Assembly (NCBI GenBank): GCA_040414495.1 | Contig: JBEDUI010000077.1 | Coordinates: 1 to 9,850, forward strand | Origin: DATAVB01 sp040414495 | GTDB taxonomy: Bacteria > Actinomycetota > Actinomycetes > Mycobacteriales > QHCD01 | Reading direction: 5' to 3' | Length of the DNA stretch: 9,850 nt | Part shown: in pieces, positions 1 to 6,632 of the stretch | How positions within the stretch are numbered: the stretch's first letter is position 1 | How the letters are laid out: each line of letters opens with the position of its first letter | Notes under the pieces: model-generated | What the model was told of the DNA's origin: nothing | What the model saw: only the letters and a program-made list of their open reading frames with translations | Databases searched by the model: none | Made by a program: the position numbers and the translations under genes

Positions 1-96
1 TCGCCGGTAGCTCCGCTACCGGCTCCTCCTCCGCCTTGCCGGATCGCCGCCTGGATCACCGCTCGCGACGGCCAGGACTTAAGCAACACGCCCTAG
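1..96 (+). CDS. Possible C-terminal tail of an unidentified protein (5' end outside window)
   Basis: Frame 1 is open from the left edge to a TAG at 94-96 and encodes about 31 residues: a Pro/Ala-rich stretch and then a tail ending DGQDLSNTP. The stop overlaps the TAG of the minus-strand gene at 93-95 through a shared CTAG, which would be a compact tail-to-tail arrangement. The segment is too short to assign to a family. The alternative is that these bases are intergenic and the open frame is chance, which is quite possible in GC-rich DNA. The hairpin at 4-22 lies inside it. Confidence 0.22.
   Translation, partial: SPVAPLPAPPPPCRIAAWITARDGQDLSNTP
4..22. repeat. Perfect 8-bp inverted repeat, 3-nt loop
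   Basis: CCGGTAGC (4-11) is followed by TCC and then GCTACCGG (15-22), the exact reverse complement. It would form a tight hairpin in RNA from either strand. No T-tract follows on the + strand (CTCCTCC follows). On the minus strand it lies about 70 nt after the stop of the kinase-like gene, so it could act as a terminator for that gene. It may equally be a coding-sequence coincidence in the possible gene tail of frame 1. Confidence 0.4.
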
Positions 97-627
97 CCCG
101 CCTGTGGGTCCGACAGCAGCGCCGCATGCTGCCGGACCCACCGGCCCGGATCCTCGCCGGGCCGCACGCTGATCGCGCATTCGTCCGGCTGCGGCGGTTC
201 GAAATTGGCGACATGATTGTCGAATACCGGATCGACCACATCGGGACGCGAACGCTGGTCGCGATTGCGATCGCGCCGGGCTCGCGCCTCATTCCGATCG
301 GTCGCCACGAACATGAGAGTGACGCGCCGGCAGTGCCCTCAGTGCCCGCCAGCCATCGCGGAGGAATCGCGGCGAGCTCGTATCGTCGACCACGACGGTC
401 GCACCGGAGCGCAACGCCGCCGTGACCTCGTCGCTCGCGATTTGATGGGTACGCTGCCATTCGGCTATCGGCATGCCCTGCCCACCGTGCAGTCCACGGC
501 GGGCGTTGATCTCGTCCAGGCTGACGACCACGGCCCGGAGTTCGGCCTGAATGGCCCGTGCCACGGTGCTCTTGCCGGAGAAGGACAGCCCACACAACAC
601 GACAAGCCGGCCCGCCGAACTCTGCAC
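93..627 (-). pseudogene. P-loop kinase-like protein (AAA_33/polynucleotide-kinase-like), frameshifted
   Basis: The N-terminal part reads from a GTG at 627. It contains a Walker A loop GLSFSGKST (residues 13-21) directly after a hydrophobic strand, and a VVVDDTS Walker-B-like strand near residues 79-85. This frame runs into non-homologous sequence after GWRALRALPAR. The conserved C-terminal half continues in another frame (RVTLMFVATDRNEA, then the family-typical pattern DVVDPVFDNHVANFEPP) to TAG at 93-95. The distance 93-627 is 535 nt, one more than a multiple of three, so loss of one base near 320-340 would restore about 177 residues, a normal size for these small ATP-binding proteins. The downstream frame has its own TGA just before the junction, so simple readthrough is excluded. 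The family phosphorylates nucleic acid ends or small molecules; the substrate here is unknown. The cause is either a genuine recent inactivation or a base-call error. Confidence 0.72.
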
Positions 628-633
628 TGTGCC

Positions 634-639
634 ACTCTA
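634..639 (-). promoter_or_regulatory. Candidate -10 box of a leaderless transcript (kinase-like gene)
   Basis: On the minus strand TAGAGT (TANNNT pattern) is followed by exactly six bases and then the GTG start at 627. There is no Shine-Dalgarno sequence in front of this GTG. This is the spacing expected when transcription begins at the first base of the start codon, as is common in actinobacteria. I see no convincing -35 element. The call rests on pattern and spacing only. Confidence 0.3.
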
Positions 640-704
640 GCTGTCCCGATTCGGCCGTAGCGGAGACCTGTTCGGAACGGTCCCACTCGGTAGCATGGCT
701 CGCT

Positions 705-710
705 GGGAGG
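705..710 (+). promoter_or_regulatory. Shine-Dalgarno GGGAGG that decides the uxuA-like start
   Basis: GGGAGG ends 8 nt before the ATG at 719. The earlier in-frame ATG at 695 lies upstream of this site and has no purine-rich sequence of its own, so the longer reading adds eight spurious residues. Confidence 0.75.
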
Positions 711-718
711 TATTCCAC

Positions 719-1690
719 ATGCGTGCGGGATTCGGTCAGTTCAAGGACGCGACGCCAGAATATCTGCAGTTCGCGGCACAGTTCGGCGCCACCGATATTT
801 TGTTGAATACGCCCAACCTGCCCGGTGGCAACGGGCGTTGGGAGCTTTCGGACCTGGTCAAGCTGCGGCTTTCGGTCGAGCAGTGGGGCCTGAAGCTGTC
901 CGCGTTGGAGAACGTACCGACCGCGTTCTATGACCAGATCATGCTGGGCGGGCCGCGGCGGGACGAGCAGATCGAGAACATGATCACCACGGTGCGCAAC
1001 ATCGCCCGCGCCGGAATTCCGATTTTCGGTTACAACTGGATGCCCTCGCACGTCTGGCGTACGCCGCCCAAGGCTATTCGCGGTGCGGCGATCGCGACCG
1101 CGTTTGACTACGAGCGTTCCAAGGAACTCCCACTGACTCACGGGCGGGAATACTCCGAAGAGGAGATGTGGGCGAACCTCGAGCACTGGATCCGCATCAT
1201 CACGCCGATCGCTGAGGAAGAGGGCATTCGGCTGGGAATTCACCCGTGCGACCCGCCGGTGGAACGGCTCGGTGGAGTTCCCCAACTATTGCGCAGCTTC
1301 GCCGCGTACAAGCGCCTGGTCGAGATCTACCCGAGCGATAGCAACGCGATCGAGTTCTGCCAGGGCACGTTCGCCGAGATGACCGACGACATCTACGAGA
1401 TGATTCGGTATTTCGGGTCACGCAACAAGATTCTCTACGTGCATTTCCGGAATGTGTCCGGACCGGTTCCCTCCTTCCACGAGGAGTTCATCAACACCGG
1501 GTACGTCGACATGTACAAGGCGATGAGGATCTATCACGAGGTTGGATTCGACGGATTCTTCATCGACGACCACGTTCCCCACACGCACGGCGACACCGCC
1601 TGGGGCCACCGGGGCCGGGCATTCGCGAACGGCTATATCCAGGCAATGATCGAAAGCGTCACCAAACAAGCCGCGCAAAAAGCCGGCTAG
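719..1690 (+). CDS. uxuA: Mannonate dehydratase-like TIM-barrel enzyme (UxuA family)
   Basis: Encodes 323 residues. UxuA enzymes dehydrate D-mannonate to 2-keto-3-deoxy-D-gluconate in hexuronate catabolism in the cytoplasm, using a divalent metal such as Mn2+. Family signatures are in order: a GYNWMP segment after strand AGIPIFGYN, EEMWANLEHWIRIITPIAEEEG, IHPCDPP (His175), EFCQGTF (Cys214), YVHFRNV (His242) and IDDHVPH (Asp283/Asp284, His285). The His, Cys, His and Asp positions match the metal ligands known for this family. The usual HPDDPP motif reads HPCDPP here. The start at 719 was chosen because GGGAGG (705-710) lies 8 nt before it; an in-frame ATG at 695 has no ribosome site and would lie upstream of it. 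The protein is shorter than E. coli UxuA (about 394), typical of a short subgroup with a DDHVP end motif. No uxuB, KDG kinase or uronate isomerase is in the window, so the pathway is unproven and a related sugar acid could be the substrate. Confidence 0.82.
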   Translation: MRAGFGQFKDATPEYLQFAAQFGATDILLNTPNLPGGNGRWELSDLVKLRLSVEQWGLKLSALENVPTAFYDQIMLGGPRRDEQIENMITTVRNIARAGIPIFGYNWMPSHVWRTPPKAIRGAAIATAFDYERSKELPLTHGREYSEEEMWANLEHWIRIITPIAEEEGIRLGIHPCDPPVERLGGVPQLLRSFAAYKRLVEIYPSDSNAIEFCQGTFAEMTDDIYEMIRYFGSRNKILYVHFRNVSGPVPSFHEEFINTGYVDMYKAMRIYHEVGFDGFFIDDHVPHTHGDTAWGHRGRAFANGYIQAMIESVTKQAAQKAG

Positions 1691-1706
1691 TCAGCGGCCG
1701 CGGACT

Positions 1707-1740
1707 GCGGGCCGTGGAGCGCTCAAAGACCACGGCCCGC
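1707..1740. terminator. Perfect 11-bp inverted repeat between convergent genes, likely bidirectional terminator
   Basis: GCGGGCCGTGG (1707-1717) pairs without mismatch with CCACGGCCCGC (1730-1740) around a 12-nt loop that itself contains AGCGCT. It sits 17 bases after the stop of the dehydratase gene and 10 bases beyond the stop of the minus-strand transporter gene. No T-tract follows on either side, which is common for actinobacterial stem-loop terminators. The position between two converging stops supports use in both directions. Confidence 0.8.
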
Positions 1741-1749
1741 GATACTCGC

Positions 1750-3270
1750 TCAGCCGGCGTGGCCGTTGCCGCCTGCTGGCACCGGTTCCGGTTCTTCGGC
1801 CGGCGCGGCCTTGGGCGCCGGTCGCAACACCACGAGGGCCACAATCACCGCCGCGATACCGCCGGCAATTCCGGCATAGGCGGTGGTCGACATCGCGTCG
1901 GTGAAGGCATTCTTCGCGGTATGCGCCAAGCCGGCATTGTGGGTGGCGGCGGCAATTCCGAGCGCGTCGCCAAGTGAATGCCGGGCCGCCGATCCGATAT
2001 TGTCCGGCATGTTCGAGGCGTAGGTCGCGGTGAGCACGCTTCCCAGGATCGCGATGCTCAATGCCTGGCCGACCTGCTGGACCGTGTCGTTCACGGCCGA
2101 GCCGACCCCGGCCCGGTCCGGCGGCAGCGAGCCCAACAATGTGCCGTACGCGGCCGGTCCGGCGGTGCCGCTGCCTGCGCCGGTCAGAATGAGCGCCGCG
2201 ATCAGCGTCGAATAACCGTCACCGGGCGAAATGCTGGCGAACAGTGCGAACCCGATAGTCACCAGCAACAGTCCAATGGCGACAGTGATGCGAGCGCCGA
2301 GCTTCTTGTCGACCGCGACGCCGACGCCGTTGAACACCATCGCGGTCACGACCAGCGGCGTCAACGCAAGGCCGGCCTTGATCGCGCTGTAGCCGAGGAC
2401 AAACTGCAGGAACTGCGTAATTGCCAGCAGAATGCCGCCACCGGCGAATGACAGCAACACGACCGACAGACTGGCCCCGCTGAAATTCCGGTCGCGGAAC
2501 AGGCTGATCGGCAGCATCGGCTCGGCGCAGGTCCGTTCCCACAGGATGAAGCCGAGCAGCATGACCGCCGCGATTGGAATTGTCACGAACGTACGCGGAT
2601 CCGACCAGCCGTAATTCGGGCCGCTGATGATCGTCCACACCAGAGCGGTCATTCCAGCCATGGACAGCAGGGCGCCGAGCGGATCGGGACGGCGCAGTGA
2701 GCCGTGCGATTCGGGAATGATCAGGACGGCCGCCACAATTCCCACGGCGGCGATCGGAACGTTCACCAGGAACACCGATCCCCACCAGAAATGCTCCAAC
2801 AGCAGGCCGCCGAAGGTCGGGCCGCCCAGCGCGCCCAGCATCAGCACCGAACTCCAGATGGCGATGGCCTTCTTACGCTCTTTGTCGTCGAAAACGGTGG
2901 TGAGAATGGACAGTGTGCCGGGCATCAGAAACGCGCCGCCGATGCCCATGAGAGCGCGCGCCGCGATCAATTCTCCGGACGTGCTGGCAAACGATGCCCC
3001 CAACGAGGCGCCACCGAATATGACGAGCCCGACAAGTAGACCGCGGCGACGACCGTAGCGGTCGGAGAGCGCGCCAGCAGTGAGCAGCAGGCCGGCGAAA
3101 ACCAGAATGTACGCGTCGAGCATCCACTGGATATCGGAATTGCTCGCGTGCAGATCACGCACCAGCGTCGGGATAGCGACGTTGAGCACGGTGTTGTCCA
3201 CCACGAGCACCAACAAGCTCAGACACAGAACGCCGAGGATCCACCAACGGCGCGGGTGCGGAGTAGTCAT
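1750..3270 (-). CDS. MFS multidrug exporter, DHA2 (EmrB/QacA-like, 14 TM) family
   Basis: Encodes 506 residues, the usual length for proton-coupled 14-helix exporters that remove drugs or toxic metabolites across the inner membrane. The first helix carries the DHA2 motif VVDNTVLNVAIP (residues 24-35). The loop between helices 2 and 3 has motif A, GALSDRYGRRR (66-76). Helix 5 has the antiporter motif C, LGALGGPTFGG, near residues 145-155. The charged Pro/Glu-rich tail is cytoplasmic. The start at 3270 is preceded by GGGAG with a short 4-nt gap; an in-frame ATG at 3297 lacks any ribosome site. The gene diverges from a TetR regulator and shares its operator region, so induction by a substrate that binds the regulator is likely. 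The exported compound cannot be inferred. Confidence 0.93.
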   Translation of the reverse strand: MTTPHPRRWWILGVLCLSLLVLVVDNTVLNVAIPTLVRDLHASNSDIQWMLDAYILVFAGLLLTAGALSDRYGRRRGLLVGLVIFGGASLGASFASTSGELIAARALMGIGGAFLMPGTLSILTTVFDDKERKKAIAIWSSVLMLGALGGPTFGGLLLEHFWWGSVFLVNVPIAAVGIVAAVLIIPESHGSLRRPDPLGALLSMAGMTALVWTIISGPNYGWSDPRTFVTIPIAAVMLLGFILWERTCAEPMLPISLFRDRNFSGASLSVVLLSFAGGGILLAITQFLQFVLGYSAIKAGLALTPLVVTAMVFNGVGVAVDKKLGARITVAIGLLLVTIGFALFASISPGDGYSTLIAALILTGAGSGTAGPAAYGTLLGSLPPDRAGVGSAVNDTVQQVGQALSIAILGSVLTATYASNMPDNIGSAARHSLGDALGIAAATHNAGLAHTAKNAFTDAMSTTAYAGIAGGIAAVIVALVVLRPAPKAAPAEEPEPVPAGGNGHAG

Positions 3271-3315
3271 TGAACTCCCATCGGAACAACCCGTCATTTC
3301 GTACGTACCGCGGTC

Positions 3316-3327
3316 GAACACTGTGCT
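3316..3327. promoter_or_regulatory. Second, degenerate copy of the TetR operator motif
   Basis: GAACACTGTGCT repeats the core GAACACTGTTCT of the perfect palindrome with one change, on the same strand and 39 bp away centre to centre. It lies in the expected 5' leader or promoter of the exporter gene, where a bound repressor would add to control of that gene. Assignment is by sequence likeness only. Confidence 0.45.
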
Positions 3328-3352
3328 GGAACCCGAACAGCGTACTAGATGA

Positions 3353-3367
3353 TAGAACACTGTTCTA
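3353..3367. promoter_or_regulatory. Perfect 7-1-7 palindrome, predicted TetR operator
   Basis: TAGAACACTGTTCTA is TAGAACA, a central C, then TGTTCTA, the exact reverse complement. It lies between the divergent exporter (start 3270) and the TetR gene (start 3437), about 29 bp before a TATGAT box for the regulator and overlapping a TATCAT box on the minus strand (3349-3354). Length, symmetry and place are those of a TetR-family operator, so the regulator probably represses both genes here. Confidence 0.75.
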
Positions 3368-3395
3368 GCGAACTCGAACGGCGTACGAGAGTCGT

Positions 3396-3401
3396 TATGA
3401 T
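3396..3401 (+). promoter_or_regulatory. Candidate -10 box of the tetR gene
   Basis: TATGAT differs from TATAAT by one base and lies 35 nt upstream of the ATG at 3437, leaving a short leader with the GGAGG. The -35 region is not recognisable. The palindromic operator lies just upstream, where it could block polymerase. Confidence 0.4.
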
Positions 3402-3436
3402 GAGCCCACACCCGCACGGTCGTCTGGAGGACACCT

Positions 3437-4168
3437 ATGCCATCGGATGCCGACCCGATCGCCTCGTCGATCTGGGTTCGGCCCCCCAAACGTCGCACCG
3501 GGCAGCCCACGCTCACCCGCGAACAGATCGTGCGGGCGAGCGTCGAGCTACTCGATACGGAGGGGCTCGATGGGTTCAGCATGCGGCGGCTCGGGGCCAA
3601 GCTCGGCGCCGGCGCCACCTCGCTCTACTGGCACGTGACCAACAAAGAGGGCCTGCTCGAACTGGCCGTCGACGAGGTGATGGGGGAGATCCAGATCCTC
3701 GACCCGGACGAGGTCGGCTGGCGGGCGGCGCTGCGCGGGTACGCCGAGGGGCTCCGCGCGATGATCCTGCGGCATGGCTGGATCACCGCGTTGTTCGGCG
3801 TCACGCCCAACCTCGGTCCGCAGTCGATGAGGTTGACCGAACGCGCCACCGACATGCTGGGCAAGATCGGGTTCAGCGGCATGGAGCTCGCGTACGCCAG
3901 CTCCGTGCTCAGCTCGCATGCCATCGGTTCGGCCGTCGTGGAAACGGCGTGGCGTCGGACGTCCGAGCGTAGCGGCATGTCGGTGGTCGAGCTGATGGAC
4001 GAGATGCGGCCGTACATCGACCAGATCGCCGACGACCACCCGAAACTCAGCGAGTGGTACCGGGATAATCCCATCACCGATATGGGCCAGTTGTACGCGG
4101 ACAGCTTCGATTTCGGGCTCGAACGCATTCTCGACGGTCTTGAGCAGTGGGTTGAGTCCGGGAAATAG
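3437..4168 (+). CDS. TetR family transcriptional regulator (TetR_C_1 type)
   Basis: Encodes 243 residues. A DNA-binding domain occupies roughly residues 26-72: helix 1 LTREQIVRASVELLD, then the helix-turn-helix FSMRRLGAKLGAGATSLYWHVTNKEGL. The phrase SLYWHVTNKEGLLELAVDEVM is characteristic of the branch that contains TetR itself, with a C-terminal ligand-binding and dimerisation domain of about 150 residues. The ATG at 3437 follows GGAGG (3426-3430) with a 6-nt gap. The gene diverges from the DHA2 exporter, with a perfect palindrome between them, the classic layout for a repressor released from DNA by the exporter's substrate. The first 25 residues before helix 1 are a basic extension of unknown role. 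The ligand is unknown. Confidence 0.93.
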   Translation: MPSDADPIASSIWVRPPKRRTGQPTLTREQIVRASVELLDTEGLDGFSMRRLGAKLGAGATSLYWHVTNKEGLLELAVDEVMGEIQILDPDEVGWRAALRGYAEGLRAMILRHGWITALFGVTPNLGPQSMRLTERATDMLGKIGFSGMELAYASSVLSSHAIGSAVVETAWRRTSERSGMSVVELMDEMRPYIDQIADDHPKLSEWYRDNPITDMGQLYADSFDFGLERILDGLEQWVESGK

Positions 4169-4354
4169 CGGCTGATTTCGCGCGGAGCGGGTCGGTACGG
4201 CGCGCACATGAATCCGCACCCATGCACGACTGAATTGCCGGTAACGAATGCCGTTTACTTTAAAGAAAGCTTGGCCGCTGGACTTAACCGTTTTTGATAT
4301 GCCATGACGCAGGTCACCGCGTTCGAGGGCGCTGTTTGACCGGGTGGCACGCTT

Positions 4355-4368
4355 TGTATACGTTGACG
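4355..4368. promoter_or_regulatory. LacI/GalR-like operator candidate before the ABC operon
   Basis: TGTATACGTTGACG matches the idealised LacI-family palindrome TGTAAACGTTTACA at 10 or 11 of 14 positions, centred on the typical CG. Its own dyad symmetry is only 4 of 7 pairs. It overlaps TTGACG (4363-4368), a possible -35 element, so a bound repressor would block the operon. No lacI-type gene is in the window. This is a weak, pattern-based call. Confidence 0.28.
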
Positions 4369-4382
4369 ATGCGTTTGTTACC

Positions 4383-4388
4383 TAACCT
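4383..4388 (+). promoter_or_regulatory. Candidate -10 box of a leaderless transcript (ABC operon)
   Basis: TAACCT (TANNNT) is followed by six bases and then the ATG at 4395. No Shine-Dalgarno sequence precedes that ATG. The spacing puts the transcription start on the A of the start codon. A TTGACG sits 14 bp upstream, short for a normal -35 spacing. Confidence 0.45.
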
Positions 4389-4394
4389 GCCCGC

Positions 4395-5642
4395 ATGCGA
4401 ACCTCCCAGGTCTCCGTACGAACCAAGAATTCCCGTAAATATTGGCTGGCGGCGGGTCTGTCGGTCGCGACGCTCGGGCTCGCCGGGTGCGGTAACTCCT
4501 CGTCATCCGCAGGGAATGCCGCCCCGCTGCCGACATCGGCCAAGGCATTGACCAAGGCGCAGGGAGGCAACGGCTACCCGGCCTCAGCGAAACCGGTAAC
4601 CATCACCATCAACACGGACCTCGACGACCCGATCGCCGGAACGAACAAGCGCGTGTACCAGGACGTGTTTGTGCCGCAGTTTGAAAAGGCGTACCCGAAC
4701 ATCCACGTCAAGGTCATCGATTCCAAGGACAACAGCGCGGATCAGGCGCTTTACAGCCGAATCATCGCCGCGCAGCACAGCCATGCGGCGTCGCCGGTGG
4801 ATATCACCGACTCCAGCATTCTGCCGCAGATGATTCAGCAGAACGCCGGCGTCAAGATCACTCCGGTCGATGTGCCGCTGATGAAACAGGTCGACCCCAC
4901 GCTGCTGAAGGCGACCAAGTACCTGGCAATTCCGTATCGCGGCTCCTCGGTCGTGCTCGCCTACAACTCGGCGTTCGTCAAATCACCGCCGACCACGCTG
5001 TCCGGTCTGCTGTCCTGGATCCGGCAGCACCCGGGGAAGTTCACCTACAACACCCCGTCCAGCGGCGGATCCGGTGAAGGTTTCGTGCAGGCCATCGTCA
5101 ATCAGAACGTGCCGGCATCGAAGGAAAACACGTTCGCCACCGGCTATGAGCCGAGCCTCGAATCGTACTGGGAAAAGGGCTTCAAGACACTGGCCGCGCT
5201 GCGGCCGTACATCTACCACAAGGGCTTCTACCCCGACGGCAACAACGCGGCGCTGCAGTTGCTGGCGAATTCGTCGGTCTGGATGGTTCCGGCGTGGTCG
5301 GATGGCGCATCGTCCACAATGGCCCAGCACCAGCTGCCCTCCACCGTGAAGCTGTCCCAGCTGAGCCCACCGCTGCCTGGTGGCCCGGCCGACCTGATGG
5401 TGGTGAAGGGTTCGAAGCACCAGCGGGCCGCGTTCACATTCATCAATTACATGTTGTCCCAGCCCGAGCAGGCGTTGGTGGCCGACTATATGAAGGGTTA
5501 CCCGGGCGTGGAATGGAAATACGCTCCAGCCGCGGTGCGTAAGGAGTTCGGCGCGATCGCGAAGAGTTACGCGCCGGCGTGGGCCTCGCAGTTCAACAAC
5601 GACCTGTCCCAGAAGTGGCAGGACAACGTGGCGGCCGGGTAA
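4395..5642 (+). CDS. ABC importer substrate-binding lipoprotein
   Basis: Encodes 415 residues. A basic N-terminus (RTKNSRK) leads to a hydrophobic segment and the lipobox LAGC with Cys32 as the lipidation site, followed by a Ser/Ala-rich linker. The mature part is a type II periplasmic-binding fold: strand PVTITINTD near 67-75, FVPQFEKAYPNIHVKVID (92-109), IPYRGSSVVLAYNSAFV (179-195), TLSGLLSWI (201-209) and the C-terminal hinge region with AAFTFINYMLSQPEQ (345-359). This layout resembles binding proteins for polyamines, phosphonates, ferric iron or sugars (SBP_bac families). It captures the substrate outside the membrane and hands it to the two permeases that follow. It is the first gene of the operon. 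The next start lies 6 nt after its stop. The substrate is not readable from sequence. Confidence 0.92.
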   Translation: MRTSQVSVRTKNSRKYWLAAGLSVATLGLAGCGNSSSSAGNAAPLPTSAKALTKAQGGNGYPASAKPVTITINTDLDDPIAGTNKRVYQDVFVPQFEKAYPNIHVKVIDSKDNSADQALYSRIIAAQHSHAASPVDITDSSILPQMIQQNAGVKITPVDVPLMKQVDPTLLKATKYLAIPYRGSSVVLAYNSAFVKSPPTTLSGLLSWIRQHPGKFTYNTPSSGGSGEGFVQAIVNQNVPASKENTFATGYEPSLESYWEKGFKTLAALRPYIYHKGFYPDGNNAALQLLANSSVWMVPAWSDGASSTMAQHQLPSTVKLSQLSPPLPGGPADLMVVKGSKHQRAAFTFINYMLSQPEQALVADYMKGYPGVEWKYAPAAVRKEFGAIAKSYAPAWASQFNNDLSQKWQDNVAAG

Positions 5643-5648
5643 TTCATC

Positions 5649-6632
5649 GTGTCGGTCGTTACCGAAGCGCCGCCCGTTGACAGGACTGGCAGTTCGCGGC
5701 GGACCCGGCGGATCCGGCGGATCGCCCGTCGGGTCGTGCCGTTTGGTGCCGGCAGCCTCCCGGTGCTGGTCACCTTGGCGTTCACCGGATTCCCGGTCGT
5801 GCTGGCCGTGCTTTATACGTTGGGCAAAACCGGTGGGTTCAATGAGACGATTTCGCGGGTGGGGCAGCACCAGGTCCAGGCGCGACACGGGCTGAGCCTG
5901 GGGGCGTACCGGAATTTCTTTGCCAGCCATGCCTTACGCGCTGATTTGTTCATCACGCTGTGGGTCACGCTGGCCTCCACCGCGGCGCTGGTGGCGTTGG
6001 CGTGGATGTTGGCCTTGTTCGTACGGTTCTCCGGTGGGTGGATCGGCCGGCTGATTTCCACTCTTTACGTCGTCCCGATGTTCATTCCGAGCGTCATCGC
6101 CTCGTACGCGCTGGTGACGTTCTGGGAGCAGAATGGCAAGCTGGCGGCGATCTTCTACCAACTGGGGATTCCGAACGGCTGGATGCCCGGCTTCACCTCG
6201 ACCGGGGTCGTGTTAGGTCTGGTGTGGACGAACATTCCGTTCGCCGTCATTCTGCTGTCCTCCAGCCTGCAGGGCGTTCCGGAAGTGCTGATCGAGGCCG
6301 CGCGCGATGTGGGCTCGTCGTGGTGGCGGATCATCTGGTCGGTCCTGCTGCCGCTGAATCGGCTGCCCACGATCATTGTCATCGTTTTCACCGCCACGGG
6401 CACGCTGGGCAATTTCACCATTCCCGACATCATGGGCCCGAATGCGCCACAGATGCTGGGTGTTGCGATGACGAAGTACTACCAGTCGTACGGTCAGCCA
6501 CAGCAGGCCGAGGTGATGGCGGTGCTGGTGTTCCTGGCGGCGTTGGTGCTGAGCGCGTTTTACGTTGCCTCCAGCCGGGCCGACCGGAAGCGGAACGCGG
6601 CCCGTGGTTCGGCTAGGGCGGCGGTGAAATGA
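5649..6632 (+). CDS. ABC importer permease, subunit 1 (PotB/FbpB-like)
   Basis: Encodes 327 residues with about six membrane helices (roughly 33-58, 99-127, 133-160, 184-205, 238-260, 288-310). Between helices 4 and 5 is the EAA loop, IEAARDVGSSWWRIIWSVLLP (215-235), which docks on the ATPase. A long external loop after helix 1 (61-97) is typical of the polyamine/phosphonate/iron group. The start is GTG at 5649, six bases after the upstream stop, with only a weak purine site, so translation probably depends on coupling to the binding-protein gene. The Arg-rich N-terminus (RRTRRIRRIARR) is cytoplasmic. The stop overlaps the start of the second permease. Confidence 0.92.
   Translation: MSVVTEAPPVDRTGSSRRTRRIRRIARRVVPFGAGSLPVLVTLAFTGFPVVLAVLYTLGKTGGFNETISRVGQHQVQARHGLSLGAYRNFFASHALRADLFITLWVTLASTAALVALAWMLALFVRFSGGWIGRLISTLYVVPMFIPSVIASYALVTFWEQNGKLAAIFYQLGIPNGWMPGFTSTGVVLGLVWTNIPFAVILLSSSLQGVPEVLIEAARDVGSSWWRIIWSVLLPLNRLPTIIVIVFTATGTLGNFTIPDIMGPNAPQMLGVAMTKYYQSYGQPQQAEVMAVLVFLAALVLSAFYVASSRADRKRNAARGSARAAVK

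Larger units (their letters stand above)
4169..4394. other. Intergenic region before the ABC operon, with an AT-rich island
   Basis: This 226-bp gap contains an AT-rich patch around 4250-4270 (with the 8-bp palindrome CTTTAAAG at 4258-4265) and another around 4284-4300, which stand out from the GC-rich surroundings. The distal part holds a LacI-like motif and a leaderless-type -10 box. No clear terminator for the tetR gene is visible, so some readthrough is possible. Open frames across it have no family likeness. Confidence 0.5.

Noticed and set aside
695..718. Upstream ATG for the dehydratase
   Set aside because: It has no ribosome site and the strong GGGAGG lies downstream of it, correctly spaced for the ATG at 719.
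56..1285. 409-residue open frame on the minus strand
   Set aside because: It runs antisense through the dehydratase and the kinase-like gene, has an Arg/Pro-rich composition and no family pattern; a GC-rich shadow frame.
3271..3297. Upstream in-frame ATG at 3297 for the MFS exporter
   Set aside because: No purine-rich site precedes it, and the first helix signature begins only after the later ATG at 3270.
3349..3972. 207-residue open frame on the + strand overlapping tetR
   Set aside because: Out-of-frame reading of the TetR gene; Arg-rich, while the TetR frame has a clear helix-turn-helix and ribosome site.
4283..4296. A second LacI-like site around CTTAACCGTTTTTG
   Set aside because: Only about 8 of 14 positions fit the idealised palindrome and symmetry is poor, so it is likely chance in an AT-rich patch.
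4983..5930. 315-residue open frame on the minus strand
   Set aside because: Antisense to the binding protein and first permease; rich in Arg, His and Gln as expected from the complement of GC-rich coding DNA.
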